Below the pieces are notes generated by a model that was not told the origin of the DNA, made no database searches, and saw nothing but the letters and a program-made list of their open reading frames with translations. A stretch of 35,821 bases of DNA from IMG/VR virus record IMGVR_UViG_3300020450_001451, positions 1-35,821 of that record. One strand, 5' to 3'. Below, piece after piece: positions 15,568 through 23,566 of the stretch (position 1 is the first letter of the stretch; each line of letters begins with the position of its first letter). The DNA comes from a virus. The translations under genes and the position numbers were made by a program.

Positions 15568-16976
15568 TTGATGTCCTCAAAAATATCCTTCATTTCAGGA
15601 AAAGTTTCTGCGAAAGAAATACCACGTTGCTTGTCACATAAATCTAAAAATTCTTTCATTTCAGGCAAGCGTTGTGTCCAATCTTCGCTTTCCATAAACT
15701 GTAACATACCGTTAAGTCTACTTATTCCATAACTAGCATTACGCCATGTATCATAATCAACTTTTCCTTTGTGCCAACTAGGAACACCTTTTTCCCAGTT
15801 TGCTTCCCACCACGGGTACCATGCTTCATATTTTTCACGACATTTTTCTTTAAACCACTTTGGTAAAATTTTAACATTAAGATGTGGTGGATGATAAACA
15901 AAGTGATAATTAATAGCACCTGCTCCAAAAGGCCACATGTTAATTTTTTTAAAATTTTGTTCTAGTTTCCATTGTATAAAGTCAGGTAAGTAGTAAATGT
16001 TTAAAGCCTGTACTGCACAAGCAACTGTAACTTCTGTATTATTAGGTGTTTCGTTATCTAAAATATGAAACACTTCTTCTTGACGTTTCCAATTACTAGG
16101 ATAACGTATATAATCGTTCATTTCCTTTATACTATCTATTGAATAATGAAAACGTACTAATTTAAATTCTTTCCACAAGTCAAATAAATCTTCACGCCAT
16201 TCAACTCCATTTGAATTATAGCGTAGTTCTAAATCTTTTGCATATCCCATTTTAATTGCATGTTCAAGTATTTCGTAGTGTTCTTCAATAATAAGGCTTT
16301 CACCTCCTGCAAAATAAATTTGTTGCATACTTGGCATTTGTTCATAAAACTGATTCCAAAATACAGGATTTTGTTTATGCCAATTATAACTACTTCCATT
16401 AAAACTGCCTTTGTCTTTCCATTGCATAGTTTCTTTAAGACTTTCATCTTGTACTGCTGGAAAAATCTTTTTATAATCTTTAATCCATCCTGATGAATCA
16501 TGAGGTGAACACATAACACAAGCAAGTTGGCACTTAGTTCCAAAACGTAAATCAATATATGCTAACTGTGGAGGTACACTTCCATCTTCTTTTGTATCTG
16601 CAACTATTTTATCAACATCAACACGCTGACTCCAATAGTGTGTTTCCCACATACGTTTTGAATTATGTCCTGCGGCTTCTTCTTTGTAACACTTGATACA
16701 ACTTGGAGGCATTTCTCCGTTAAGCATTTGTTTACGCACATTCTTCATATATGTACTATTCCATGCTGTTTCAAAATCACTAACATTTAAGTTATTAGGT
16801 CTTCCATGCTCATCTTTGAGAATACCAACTTGTCCTCCGTGTTCTTTATCGTTTGTAGGACCAACTGAACTTGCATTTGCAGTACAGCATACTCGCATGC
16901 TACCGTCAGGACGGGTACTTAAATGTACCCAAGGTAATAAGCAGAATGTTTCTGATGGTGCTTTAAAGTCTTTCAT
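15564..16976 (-). CDS. Radical SAM enzyme with N-terminal Cys cluster (Twitch-type), third
   Basis: This 470-residue protein is built like its downstream neighbour. N-terminal cysteines are 12, 30, 31, 93 and 96 (FCLLPWVHL, MRVCCTA, CIKCYKEE), and the radical SAM CxxxCxxC is Cys149, Cys153 and Cys156 (TKCQLACVMC). The SAM-binding motif reads AGGESL instead of GGEP. A YSIDSIKEMNDYIR strand and a long C-terminal part with NVKILPKWFKEK (compare NVKVLPPELK in the neighbour) follow. It begins one base inside the stop of the preceding SPASM gene (TAATG). The CC motif and the paired CxxC support a second Fe-S cluster. Substrate unknown. Confidence 0.84.
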   Translation of the reverse strand: MKDFKAPSETFCLLPWVHLSTRPDGSMRVCCTANASSVGPTNDKEHGGQVGILKDEHGRPNNLNVSDFETAWNSTYMKNVRKQMLNGEMPPSCIKCYKEEAAGHNSKRMWETHYWSQRVDVDKIVADTKEDGSVPPQLAYIDLRFGTKCQLACVMCSPHDSSGWIKDYKKIFPAVQDESLKETMQWKDKGSFNGSSYNWHKQNPVFWNQFYEQMPSMQQIYFAGGESLIIEEHYEILEHAIKMGYAKDLELRYNSNGVEWREDLFDLWKEFKLVRFHYSIDSIKEMNDYIRYPSNWKRQEEVFHILDNETPNNTEVTVACAVQALNIYYLPDFIQWKLEQNFKKINMWPFGAGAINYHFVYHPPHLNVKILPKWFKEKCREKYEAWYPWWEANWEKGVPSWHKGKVDYDTWRNASYGISRLNGMLQFMESEDWTQRLPEMKEFLDLCDKQRGISFAETFPEMKDIFEDIK

Positions 16977-18019
16977 TATAGGTGTACATCTCTAACTAAT
17001 CTTTTGCATTTTCTTACGCAAACAAAATATGTTTGTAAGTGATCGTCTATAAGTTTCCAATAACCACTTATTATATCCATTAAATTTGTGTGGTGTAGAT
17101 TATGTAAATTTTTATCAACTTTGTGTGTTTCCCAAAGTTGTTCAATTTCGTTTGGATTACCCATCCAACAACAAGGCGTTACATATCCTCTTGCATCAAC
17201 ATATATATTGCCAAACTTCTTGTGAAATTCGGTATCGCCACTACTTGTTTTTGCAGGACATTGTACACAATTTCTTTCAGTATTTGCTTTGTGTATTTCT
17301 TTCTTATCCTTATCACCAAATTTAAGATCTGACATTTTTACATCGTCAATCTTATTTGCATCGCTAGTATCATACCAGTCTGGTACTTCAAATTTTGTAT
17401 CTCTTTCGTTGTCAATTTCATCTACTACTTCTCTATCACTATGAATCAACATTAGTCTTGAAAATCCTTCTCGATCTAACCTTTCCTTTACATCATCTAA
17501 TTGGTGTTTATTGTGCGAGAATACAATAAATTGCCAAACAGCATCTCCTCCTGCGGCAATGTATGCTCTAAAATTACGCTGTAGTGTTTCCCACTTTACA
17601 TTGCGTCTATAAAGATGATTAGTATCTTCTAAACCATCTATCCCAAAAATTACAGTTAACTTACCCTTTTTTTTACTAATACGACCTAACTTGTGCCAAA
17701 AAGCAACATCTCTTGTACCACCATTGGTGCTAATTGATATTTTTTTTGTTTGTATACTTAATGTATGTGCCCATTGTACTAGATCTATTAATTCTGGATT
17801 AATAGTTGGTTCATCAACACTTCCACAAAAATGAATATCTTGCAATTGATCCCAATTGTACTTACTAAACCATTTCTTGTAATTTTCTAACGTATGTGCG
17901 GCATTATTAAGATCGCTTGAATGCATATCGGCTCTGTCGCATTGCGGACATGCCGCATTGCAATAATTTGTACATTCTAGTTGCAATCTACCAACTTGTG
18001 TTGTATTAAACCATGCCAT
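16976..18019 (-). CDS. Radical SAM/SPASM enzyme, copy 1
   Basis: This 347-residue radical SAM protein has CxxxCxxC at Cys20, Cys24 and Cys27 (TNYCNAACPQC). The usual GGEP is replaced by CGSVDEPT, and IFGIDGLEDTNHLYRR follows. The C-terminal SPASM-like part has NCVQCPA, YVDARGYVTPCCW and CVRKCKR. The CGxxxxP and DGLxDTNHLYR patterns and the CCW motif are shared with copy 2 just upstream in the operon, so they are paralogues. Members with VTPCCW tails are often found in surface-polysaccharide or phage clusters annotated only as radical SAM. The ATG lies 11 nt after the previous stop, with no strong ribosome site. Substrate unknown. Confidence 0.84.
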   Translation of the reverse strand: MAWFNTTQVGRLQLECTNYCNAACPQCDRADMHSSDLNNAAHTLENYKKWFSKYNWDQLQDIHFCGSVDEPTINPELIDLVQWAHTLSIQTKKISISTNGGTRDVAFWHKLGRISKKKGKLTVIFGIDGLEDTNHLYRRNVKWETLQRNFRAYIAAGGDAVWQFIVFSHNKHQLDDVKERLDREGFSRLMLIHSDREVVDEIDNERDTKFEVPDWYDTSDANKIDDVKMSDLKFGDKDKKEIHKANTERNCVQCPAKTSSGDTEFHKKFGNIYVDARGYVTPCCWMGNPNEIEQLWETHKVDKNLHNLHHTNLMDIISGYWKLIDDHLQTYFVCVRKCKRLVRDVHL

Positions 18020-18030
18020 GATATACGTAC

Positions 18031-19119
18031 TTATCTGAACTGTTCACCATAAGGATCGAACTCGGTTCCACACTTTTGAGAACAAACTCCAAGTTTACCA
18101 TCTGCAACACTAGACTTATTCCAACTATTTGTTATGCTTCCGATTAGTTGTCCATTAACTACATCTTCTATATCATTTTCTATAATACTAATTCCTTGTT
18201 TTCCGCCAGCACTATCTATATGATCCCATATTTGTTCAACTTTAGGATCTGCATGCCACCACTTGTACATTCTTCCTGCTGTCCAACAACACGGCATTAA
18301 CAATCCCTCTGCTGTAACAAATATACTACCTTGCTTCGCAACTTTACATTTTATAGAACATTTGTCTAAATATTCTTTCATACTTCCATATGACTTTACT
18401 ATTTCTGCTTGTTTTAACAATGCTAAATTTTTATTTTTTTCTTCTTTTGGTTGTTGCAGTTTTTGTGTTTCAGCACCTTTTCTGTTTACCGCTTGGTGAT
18501 GATATTTAGGTTTTATATCAGTAGTTACAAATCTACCACTTTTCTTTTTAATAAATTTTTCACACCCCCATTGATTAGCAAGTGCTTCTGCTTCATCTAC
18601 TTGATGTTCGTTATGCTGAAATATTAAGAAATCCCAACGTGCTCTGCCTCCAGCATCAATAAATGCTTGCATGTTTCTTTCTACATTATCCCATACAACA
18701 TTTTGTCTGTATAGATGATTTGTATCACGCAATCCATCAACACTAAAAATAACAGCACCCTTTCTTCCTATTACTTCTGCTAATTTTGCCCACCAATAGA
18801 TATCTTTGGCGCCAGCATTAGTATTCATACTAAGCCACATATTAGAATTATGTTCTCTAAAATATTGAAATATTTCTAAAGTATCTTTTGCAACTATAGG
18901 ATCTCCTAAGTTACCGCACATATACATAACATTCAATTGTTTTATAAATGAAGGACTAAACATACGCTTGGTATCTTCAATACTTAATTCAGCATTTGTT
19001 ATGTGAGGATTGTCAGCACCGCCATTCATATTACGATCACACATAGGACAGGCCGCCTGGCAACGTTGAGTCACCTCTAAATGAACTTCCTTAATATCTT
19101 CGAATCTATACATTCTCAT
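18031..19119 (-). CDS. Radical SAM/SPASM enzyme, copy 2
   Basis: This 362-residue paralogue of the previous protein has CxxxCxxC at Cys20, Cys24 and Cys27 (TQRCQAACPMC). CGNLGDP stands in the GGEP position, followed by FSVDGLRDTNHLYRQN. The SPASM-like C-terminus has CSIKCKVAK, FVTAEGLLMPCCW and CSQKCGTEF. A lysine-rich segment (about 205-235) is absent or different in copy 1. Two in-frame ATGs, at 19119 and 19113, overlap the kinase-like gene; either could be used. Both paralogues kept all three cluster cysteines and the CC motif, so both are probably active, perhaps on related substrates. Confidence 0.84.
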   Translation of the reverse strand: MRMYRFEDIKEVHLEVTQRCQAACPMCDRNMNGGADNPHITNAELSIEDTKRMFSPSFIKQLNVMYMCGNLGDPIVAKDTLEIFQYFREHNSNMWLSMNTNAGAKDIYWWAKLAEVIGRKGAVIFSVDGLRDTNHLYRQNVVWDNVERNMQAFIDAGGRARWDFLIFQHNEHQVDEAEALANQWGCEKFIKKKSGRFVTTDIKPKYHHQAVNRKGAETQKLQQPKEEKNKNLALLKQAEIVKSYGSMKEYLDKCSIKCKVAKQGSIFVTAEGLLMPCCWTAGRMYKWWHADPKVEQIWDHIDSAGGKQGISIIENDIEDVVNGQLIGSITNSWNKSSVADGKLGVCSQKCGTEFDPYGEQFR

Positions 19120-19675
19120 TTTGTTTTAACAATTCACTTAACAAATGTGCTTTAAGTAGACCCGCTTGGCTATAACTTTTGTGTGAGATATTTAAAAAAT
19201 TATTGTCTACTCTAAACGAATCAGCATCTATAAGTTTTATTTGACCGTCTGATGTAAAAACGATATTTGATAAGTTAACATCGTCATGGAAAAAATATTG
19301 ACCTTTAGGAAGATGTTTTTCACTAAACTCAAGACAATCAAGATATATTTGGCTGTAAAGTTTTACAATCTTAAGAGCATTTTCTAGTGTAGACATTTTG
19401 TGCAATTTATCGTACTCATCTCCTTCATCTAGTACATCGTACCCATCACAAACAATATCAAGACGTTCCATTTCATAAATATCTCTTGTTTTCCATTCAA
19501 TCGGCTTTACAACATAACTGTGATCTTTTGAAAATAGTACATATAAGTTGTAATATTCCTCTTCCCATCCCCCTTGATCAACTTTTATTATTTTTGTAGC
19601 ATGTTTCTCTTGAAGTTTTATCGTAGCATTGTTTCTTTTAATTATTTTTGCGTTATAAAAATTTTTATCCATCAT
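19106..19675 (-). CDS. Small kinase-like protein (APH/LPS-kinase fold)
   Basis: This 189-residue protein carries the catalytic signature of aminoglycoside-phosphotransferase/lipopolysaccharide-kinase-like enzymes. HDDVNLSN at 130-137 fits HGDxxxxN, with Asp132 catalytic and Asn137 binding metal. It is followed by IKLIDAD, with Asp150 as the metal-binding aspartate. The N-terminal lobe is short, but ATKIIKV around residue 28 may supply the ATP lysine and GWEEEYYN a helix glutamate. At 189 residues it is a minimal kinase. Likely substrates are a sugar, amino acid or small-molecule hydroxyl. It lies between a 74-residue unknown and two SPASM radical SAM genes, overlapping both. A phosphorylation step in the same pathway is plausible but unproven. 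Confidence 0.65.
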   Translation of the reverse strand: MMDKNFYNAKIIKRNNATIKLQEKHATKIIKVDQGGWEEEYYNLYVLFSKDHSYVVKPIEWKTRDIYEMERLDIVCDGYDVLDEGDEYDKLHKMSTLENALKIVKLYSQIYLDCLEFSEKHLPKGQYFFHDDVNLSNIVFTSDGQIKLIDADSFRVDNNFLNISHKSYSQAGLLKAHLLSELLKQNENV

Positions 19676-19889
19676 ATACCAACTTTACTTCTTTACCAGG
19701 ACCTGCACGACTTGGTAAATCTCCATACTGTTCAATATACCATTCAATAACAGCAACATACCAATTTTGACTGTTGTGATGTGCTTGCTTGTTGAACTTA
19801 TAAATGTTATTATTAGTTGCTTCCATACAACTCAAGGCCCTAGCACTTTCAGTTTGTAATTGTCTTAGTGTTAATTTACTTGCGTCCAA
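19665..19889 (-). CDS. Unknown 74-residue protein
   Basis: I do not recognise this protein. It is mostly helical in appearance, with a single cysteine (SCMEATN), an aromatic run NWYVAVIEWYIEQYG and a basic, glycine-containing tail (RAGPGKEVKL). The start is probably TTG at 19889, 14 nt inside the giant glycosyltransferase gene, with GAGG about 11 nt upstream. It then overlaps the kinase-like gene. The tight overlaps on both sides support a real gene. It is the only short protein among the radical SAM genes, so a substrate peptide or accessory-protein role can be considered. Nothing in it resembles a known leader peptide. Confidence 0.55.
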   Translation of the reverse strand: MDASKLTLRQLQTESARALSCMEATNNNIYKFNKQAHHNSQNWYVAVIEWYIEQYGDLPSRAGPGKEVKLVYDG

Positions 19890-22800
19890 TTTTCATATAC
19901 CTCGTGTATTGCCCTAAGTCAAGTTCTCCTTCATATAAAACCGTTTGCATAGGCGCACTTGCACTAAACTCTTGTAAACTGCTAGAGCAATTAACATGTT
20001 CTTCAATGCTAAAATAATTATTACTTTGTAATATAATTAATCTTCCTTCGGGCAATAAATCATACCATTTAGAAAAATTATCAATATGCTCACAACTTGT
20101 ATTAATAATAGTGTGTGGCATTTCCGTCAACGGAGCAGTTGTTCCGTCAAGTCTTTCAGTTGTATAACTATGTTCAACGTAATCTATATCCATTATATCT
20201 TGTGTTGTTGCTTTAAATTTCCATGCATCACTTACCAAGTCTGCATTGAATATTTCTGCTATTTTCCATGCTTTAGGATCTAAATCAAAACTTCTAATTT
20301 TCTCAAAATCTATTTTGTGTTCCTGTAACATCGGAACAACACTACTATACCAACCAGCACATAAAAATACTGTTCCTAAATCAGGACAAACTTTTTTTAC
20401 TTCTTCCACTAACCACTTTTTACTTTTTAACTGACCTCTGCTCATTACGTCTTTATCATATTTTATATTTTGCTTATCAAGTATTTCTAATGGTTTAACA
20501 TATAAACTACCTGTATATTTTTCTAATACACGCCATAATGCATGTCTATTATTATCCATAGTAAGATTGACTTCGTCAGTAACACTAGGTTCTAATCTTT
20601 TAATACTCCAAATATTTTTAAATAGTCCTGCTTTCTTTATATCTTCTACTAATGTATCTTTGCCTTCGATTAATCTAAACAAACTCATTTCATTTGATTC
20701 GACTAATGCTTTTCTTAAATCTTCTGTAGTATCACTATTGTTTATAAGTCTAAATAAACTATGAACATTTTTTTCTGTAACTGCTTTACGTAAATCTTCA
20801 TATTCATCTCCTAGTAATCTAAAAAGGCTGTGTATGTTTTTTTCTGTAACTGCTTTACGTAAATCTTCATGATTGTCTCCAAGCAATCTAAATAGACTAT
20901 GAAGATTTTCTTCAACTACGGTCTTTCGTAGATCTTCATGTTCATCGCCAACTAGCCTAAACAAACTGTGTACATTATCTTCAGTAATTGCTTTACGTAA
21001 CTCTTCATGATCTTCACCTAACAATCTAAACAAACTATGCACATTTTTTTCAATATACATTTTTCTTATATCTTCAATACCTTCAATACCTTTATCTTCT
21101 AGATATCTAAATAAACTATGGTAATTTCTTTCTTCTACAAATTTACGTAAATCTTCATTTCCAGTTATACGAAGAATGTCTAACATATGTCCATCATTAT
21201 AAAATCTTCTTAAATTAGTTACTTTATCACCATACATTATTTCAAATCTATCTAGCAAATCTACAATAAAATTATCTCTAGGCGGTAATGGGTCGTCTTC
21301 TTTAAAAGGTATTGTTTGCTTCCATTCAGTATCTGCTTGTATTTCTGTAAGTTCTATTTTAACAGGTTGTGTTTTAGATGTAGTTTCTTTATCATTATAC
21401 ATCTGTTGCCATTCTTCTGTTGTATCTGTAGTTTCAGTAAACTGTTCATACAACCAATTGAAGTCATTTATTAACCTAAGATCAGACCCCCTAGAAAGGC
21501 CAAACTCCATACCAGCGGTAGCACCTGCCAAAGCAAACTCCCCAAATGGTCTATCGCGTCCCACGGTTGTCCAAGTTTTGAGTCTTTCATTTGTTTCGTC
21601 CTCCTTTTGCCTATCAATTACTTTACTGCTTAGTTTTGCACATTCTCTAAATGCACTACGCCAAGTACTAAACTCGCTTGAATTAAATGCAGTTATGCAA
21701 GAAATTTTTTCCATTTTTTTAAATCTATCACTAATACTTGTAGTCATATCAGGACGACTAGTATCCATATCACGAGTCATTTGTGTTGGAAATAATTTTA
21801 CACCGCCATATCCGTATACTAAATCATTTATAGGATTTTGACTACGCCATACGTGTACTGCTCTGTTATCTTCAGCAATATAATCAAAGTTAAAATCATC
21901 TGCAATTACAGCATCACCATCTACTATCCAAAACATTTCAGTCGAACAAACATTTGCCGCGGCAATATGTGCTTGATGTATTCCTTTTACTCCATGTATA
22001 CGTTGGGCTCTTGGAAAACGTGTTTTTAACTTGTTAAAGTTTTCGTCTGCGTTTGCTTCGTCATAAGATATCATTACAATATCATATTCAGTTTTTTTAG
22101 TAGGAACAAAGTTAGACGAAAAAGTGTTAAATTGCGTTGTATTTGTACGTATATAAGGATGTTCAGGTCTTGGTGGGTTGCGGTATGTATTTTTAAAAAA
22201 CTTGCTCTGTTGAGCATCTAAGGGCGTTACAGCAATAGGTAATTCTATATCTGCAAGTATACGTTCACCGTAATCTTCAATTGCTTCTAATAAGTCACTT
22301 TCGTCTTGCACTTTATTTTTCCAAAGATCATTTAAGTATTCAAAGTCGCGTACATTAATATACTCCCAATCAGTACACATTGTTTTGTGCAATCCTTCTC
22401 TGGCTCCATAAATTGCCCATAATCCGTTAGTTACATCTGCGCCTGCCATACACCAGACATATAGTCTTTCTAAATTTTTCCAATGATTTCCTATAAGTTC
22501 TTTTTTTGCAGGTTTAATACCTTCAATTAAACACATTTTTACACCTTCTCGGAAACCGGCACGCCATGCTTGGTGTGGTGTAGCATTATTATGAACAGTA
22601 CTCATTAAACTATTAATTTGTATGTACTCAAGGTCCCAACAAAAATCAATACCTGCCGCTATATTATCAGGATCTGCATTTTCGTGTGTTTTCATTTTTA
22701 GGACAGTTTCTCTATCCCAACACTTTATACCACCATTTCCGTAACGCAGTCCGTTAATAATATTATCAGCAGTCCAACTAACAACGTGTCTAGTAAGATC

Positions 22801-23052
22801 AACACCTTCTTGAAAGTTAATTACTTCATTCAAGAATTGTTCATCTATTTGATTATCACCATCGATGGTAATAAATCTTTTTGTTTTGGCTATTTCTGCA
22901 CAGGCTTTATGTGCGGCATCTGATCCTTCTACACCGTGTATACGTTTAGCCCACGGAACTTTAGTTAATAAGTTCGTGTAATTTTCTTCTGCATTTGGCT
23001 CGTCATATGACAAATATATGATATCATAATCTAAAACTTTAAATTGCTTCAT
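19876..23052 (-). CDS. Double GT-A glycosyltransferase / repeat / methyltransferase fusion
   Basis: This 1058-residue protein has three parts. Residues 1-590 hold two homologous GT-A-like domains. Each begins YDIIYLSYDEPNAEEN or YDIVMISYDEANADEN and has a DGD metal site (64-66 and 378-380), so both may bind nucleotide sugar. Residues about 605-850 are roughly ten helical repeats of 22-26 residues, consensus EDLRKAVTEKNxHSLFRL. Residues about 870-1058 look like a SAM-dependent methyltransferase, with motif I around FLCAGWYSS and an acidic FDLDP at the end of strand 2. Fusions of this kind occur in marine T4-like phages as glycosyltransferases. A 130-bp GC-rich patch at 21475-21610 stands out. 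The start overlaps the preceding gene by 14 nt. Likely role: making and methylating a glycan, or glycosylating a protein or DNA base. Confidence 0.8.
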   Translation of the reverse strand: MKQFKVLDYDIIYLSYDEPNAEENYTNLLTKVPWAKRIHGVEGSDAAHKACAEIAKTKRFITIDGDNQIDEQFLNEVINFQEGVDLTRHVVSWTADNIINGLRYGNGGIKCWDRETVLKMKTHENADPDNIAAGIDFCWDLEYIQINSLMSTVHNNATPHQAWRAGFREGVKMCLIEGIKPAKKELIGNHWKNLERLYVWCMAGADVTNGLWAIYGAREGLHKTMCTDWEYINVRDFEYLNDLWKNKVQDESDLLEAIEDYGERILADIELPIAVTPLDAQQSKFFKNTYRNPPRPEHPYIRTNTTQFNTFSSNFVPTKKTEYDIVMISYDEANADENFNKLKTRFPRAQRIHGVKGIHQAHIAAANVCSTEMFWIVDGDAVIADDFNFDYIAEDNRAVHVWRSQNPINDLVYGYGGVKLFPTQMTRDMDTSRPDMTTSISDRFKKMEKISCITAFNSSEFSTWRSAFRECAKLSSKVIDRQKEDETNERLKTWTTVGRDRPFGEFALAGATAGMEFGLSRGSDLRLINDFNWLYEQFTETTDTTEEWQQMYNDKETTSKTQPVKIELTEIQADTEWKQTIPFKEDDPLPPRDNFIVDLLDRFEIMYGDKVTNLRRFYNDGHMLDILRITGNEDLRKFVEERNYHSLFRYLEDKGIEGIEDIRKMYIEKNVHSLFRLLGEDHEELRKAITEDNVHSLFRLVGDEHEDLRKTVVEENLHSLFRLLGDNHEDLRKAVTEKNIHSLFRLLGDEYEDLRKAVTEKNVHSLFRLINNSDTTEDLRKALVESNEMSLFRLIEGKDTLVEDIKKAGLFKNIWSIKRLEPSVTDEVNLTMDNNRHALWRVLEKYTGSLYVKPLEILDKQNIKYDKDVMSRGQLKSKKWLVEEVKKVCPDLGTVFLCAGWYSSVVPMLQEHKIDFEKIRSFDLDPKAWKIAEIFNADLVSDAWKFKATTQDIMDIDYVEHSYTTERLDGTTAPLTEMPHTIINTSCEHIDNFSKWYDLLPEGRLIILQSNNYFSIEEHVNCSSSLQEFSASAPMQTVLYEGELDLGQYTRYMKIGRK
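20768..20870 (-). repeat. Near-identical repeat units in the glycosyltransferase gene
   Basis: A 34-bp sequence occurs identically at 20768-20801 and 20837-20870, a period of 69 bp or 23 codons. The surrounding units at about 20700-21110 are less exact copies. They encode the HSLFRL repeats. Identity at DNA level between adjacent units points to recent unit duplication or gene conversion, and copy number may vary between relatives. Confidence 0.8.
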
Positions 23053-23566
23053 CTACATATCCATAAGTGTTAAATATCTTTGGCGTGTATATACTTACAT
23101 CACCTTCTTCGTCATCATATTCGAACTGAACTGTATGTCCGTTTGCTATTTGTTCTACTGTAGCATCAAATGTTCTAATTAATAAATGAGGATCATTTGC
23201 TTTTGTAATACTAAACTTACACATTTGATTAGGATTCAACAAAAGTTTTTCTTTTACATTTACAAACAATTTCCAATTACGCCATTCTGTATTTCTTGTA
23301 ATCATACAGTCTGCATTACCTTGTTTAGGAATATGATAAATTACATCTTTTATATCATAACTAAATTTTGGCTTTTCATATTCTAATAATGTATATTCTT
23401 TTTTTGACAAATCAAACTTGACAACATAATTGTCTTTTTTGTCTGGATTCTCTATAAAATCTACATATAAATCTTCGTCAACTTCTAAAGCATATTCATT
23501 ATCCGGACTATAGTTTTGTAAACCTATAACTTTGCTTGTGTTTTTATCAAATATTAACCAGTACAT
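23039..23566 (-). CDS. Unknown 175-residue protein
   Basis: I do not recognise this protein. It begins YWLIFDKNTSKVIG and is rich in alternating beta-type stretches and acidic residues (DNEYALEVDEDLYVDF, EYDDEEGDVS). The look is that of a small beta-structured phage protein that could bind to or decorate a structure. There is no signal peptide, membrane segment or catalytic motif. It overlaps the glycosyltransferase gene upstream by 13 nt and the giant fusion gene downstream by 14 nt. Its place between glycosyltransferase genes suggests a related role, for example as an accessory or acceptor protein, but this is only context. Confidence 0.7.
   Translation of the reverse strand: MYWLIFDKNTSKVIGLQNYSPDNEYALEVDEDLYVDFIENPDKKDNYVVKFDLSKKEYTLLEYEKPKFSYDIKDVIYHIPKQGNADCMITRNTEWRNWKLFVNVKEKLLLNPNQMCKFSITKANDPHLLIRTFDATVEQIANGHTVQFEYDDEEGDVSIYTPKIFNTYGYVDEAI

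Noticed and set aside
21458-21841. 127-residue plus-strand frame in the glycosyltransferase gene
   Set aside because: It is antisense to a conserved domain and partly arises from the GC-rich patch, with no independent support.
23403-23423. TTGACA hexamers on the plus strand
   Set aside because: They lie antisense within a coding gene, and no TATAAT follows at 16-18 bp.
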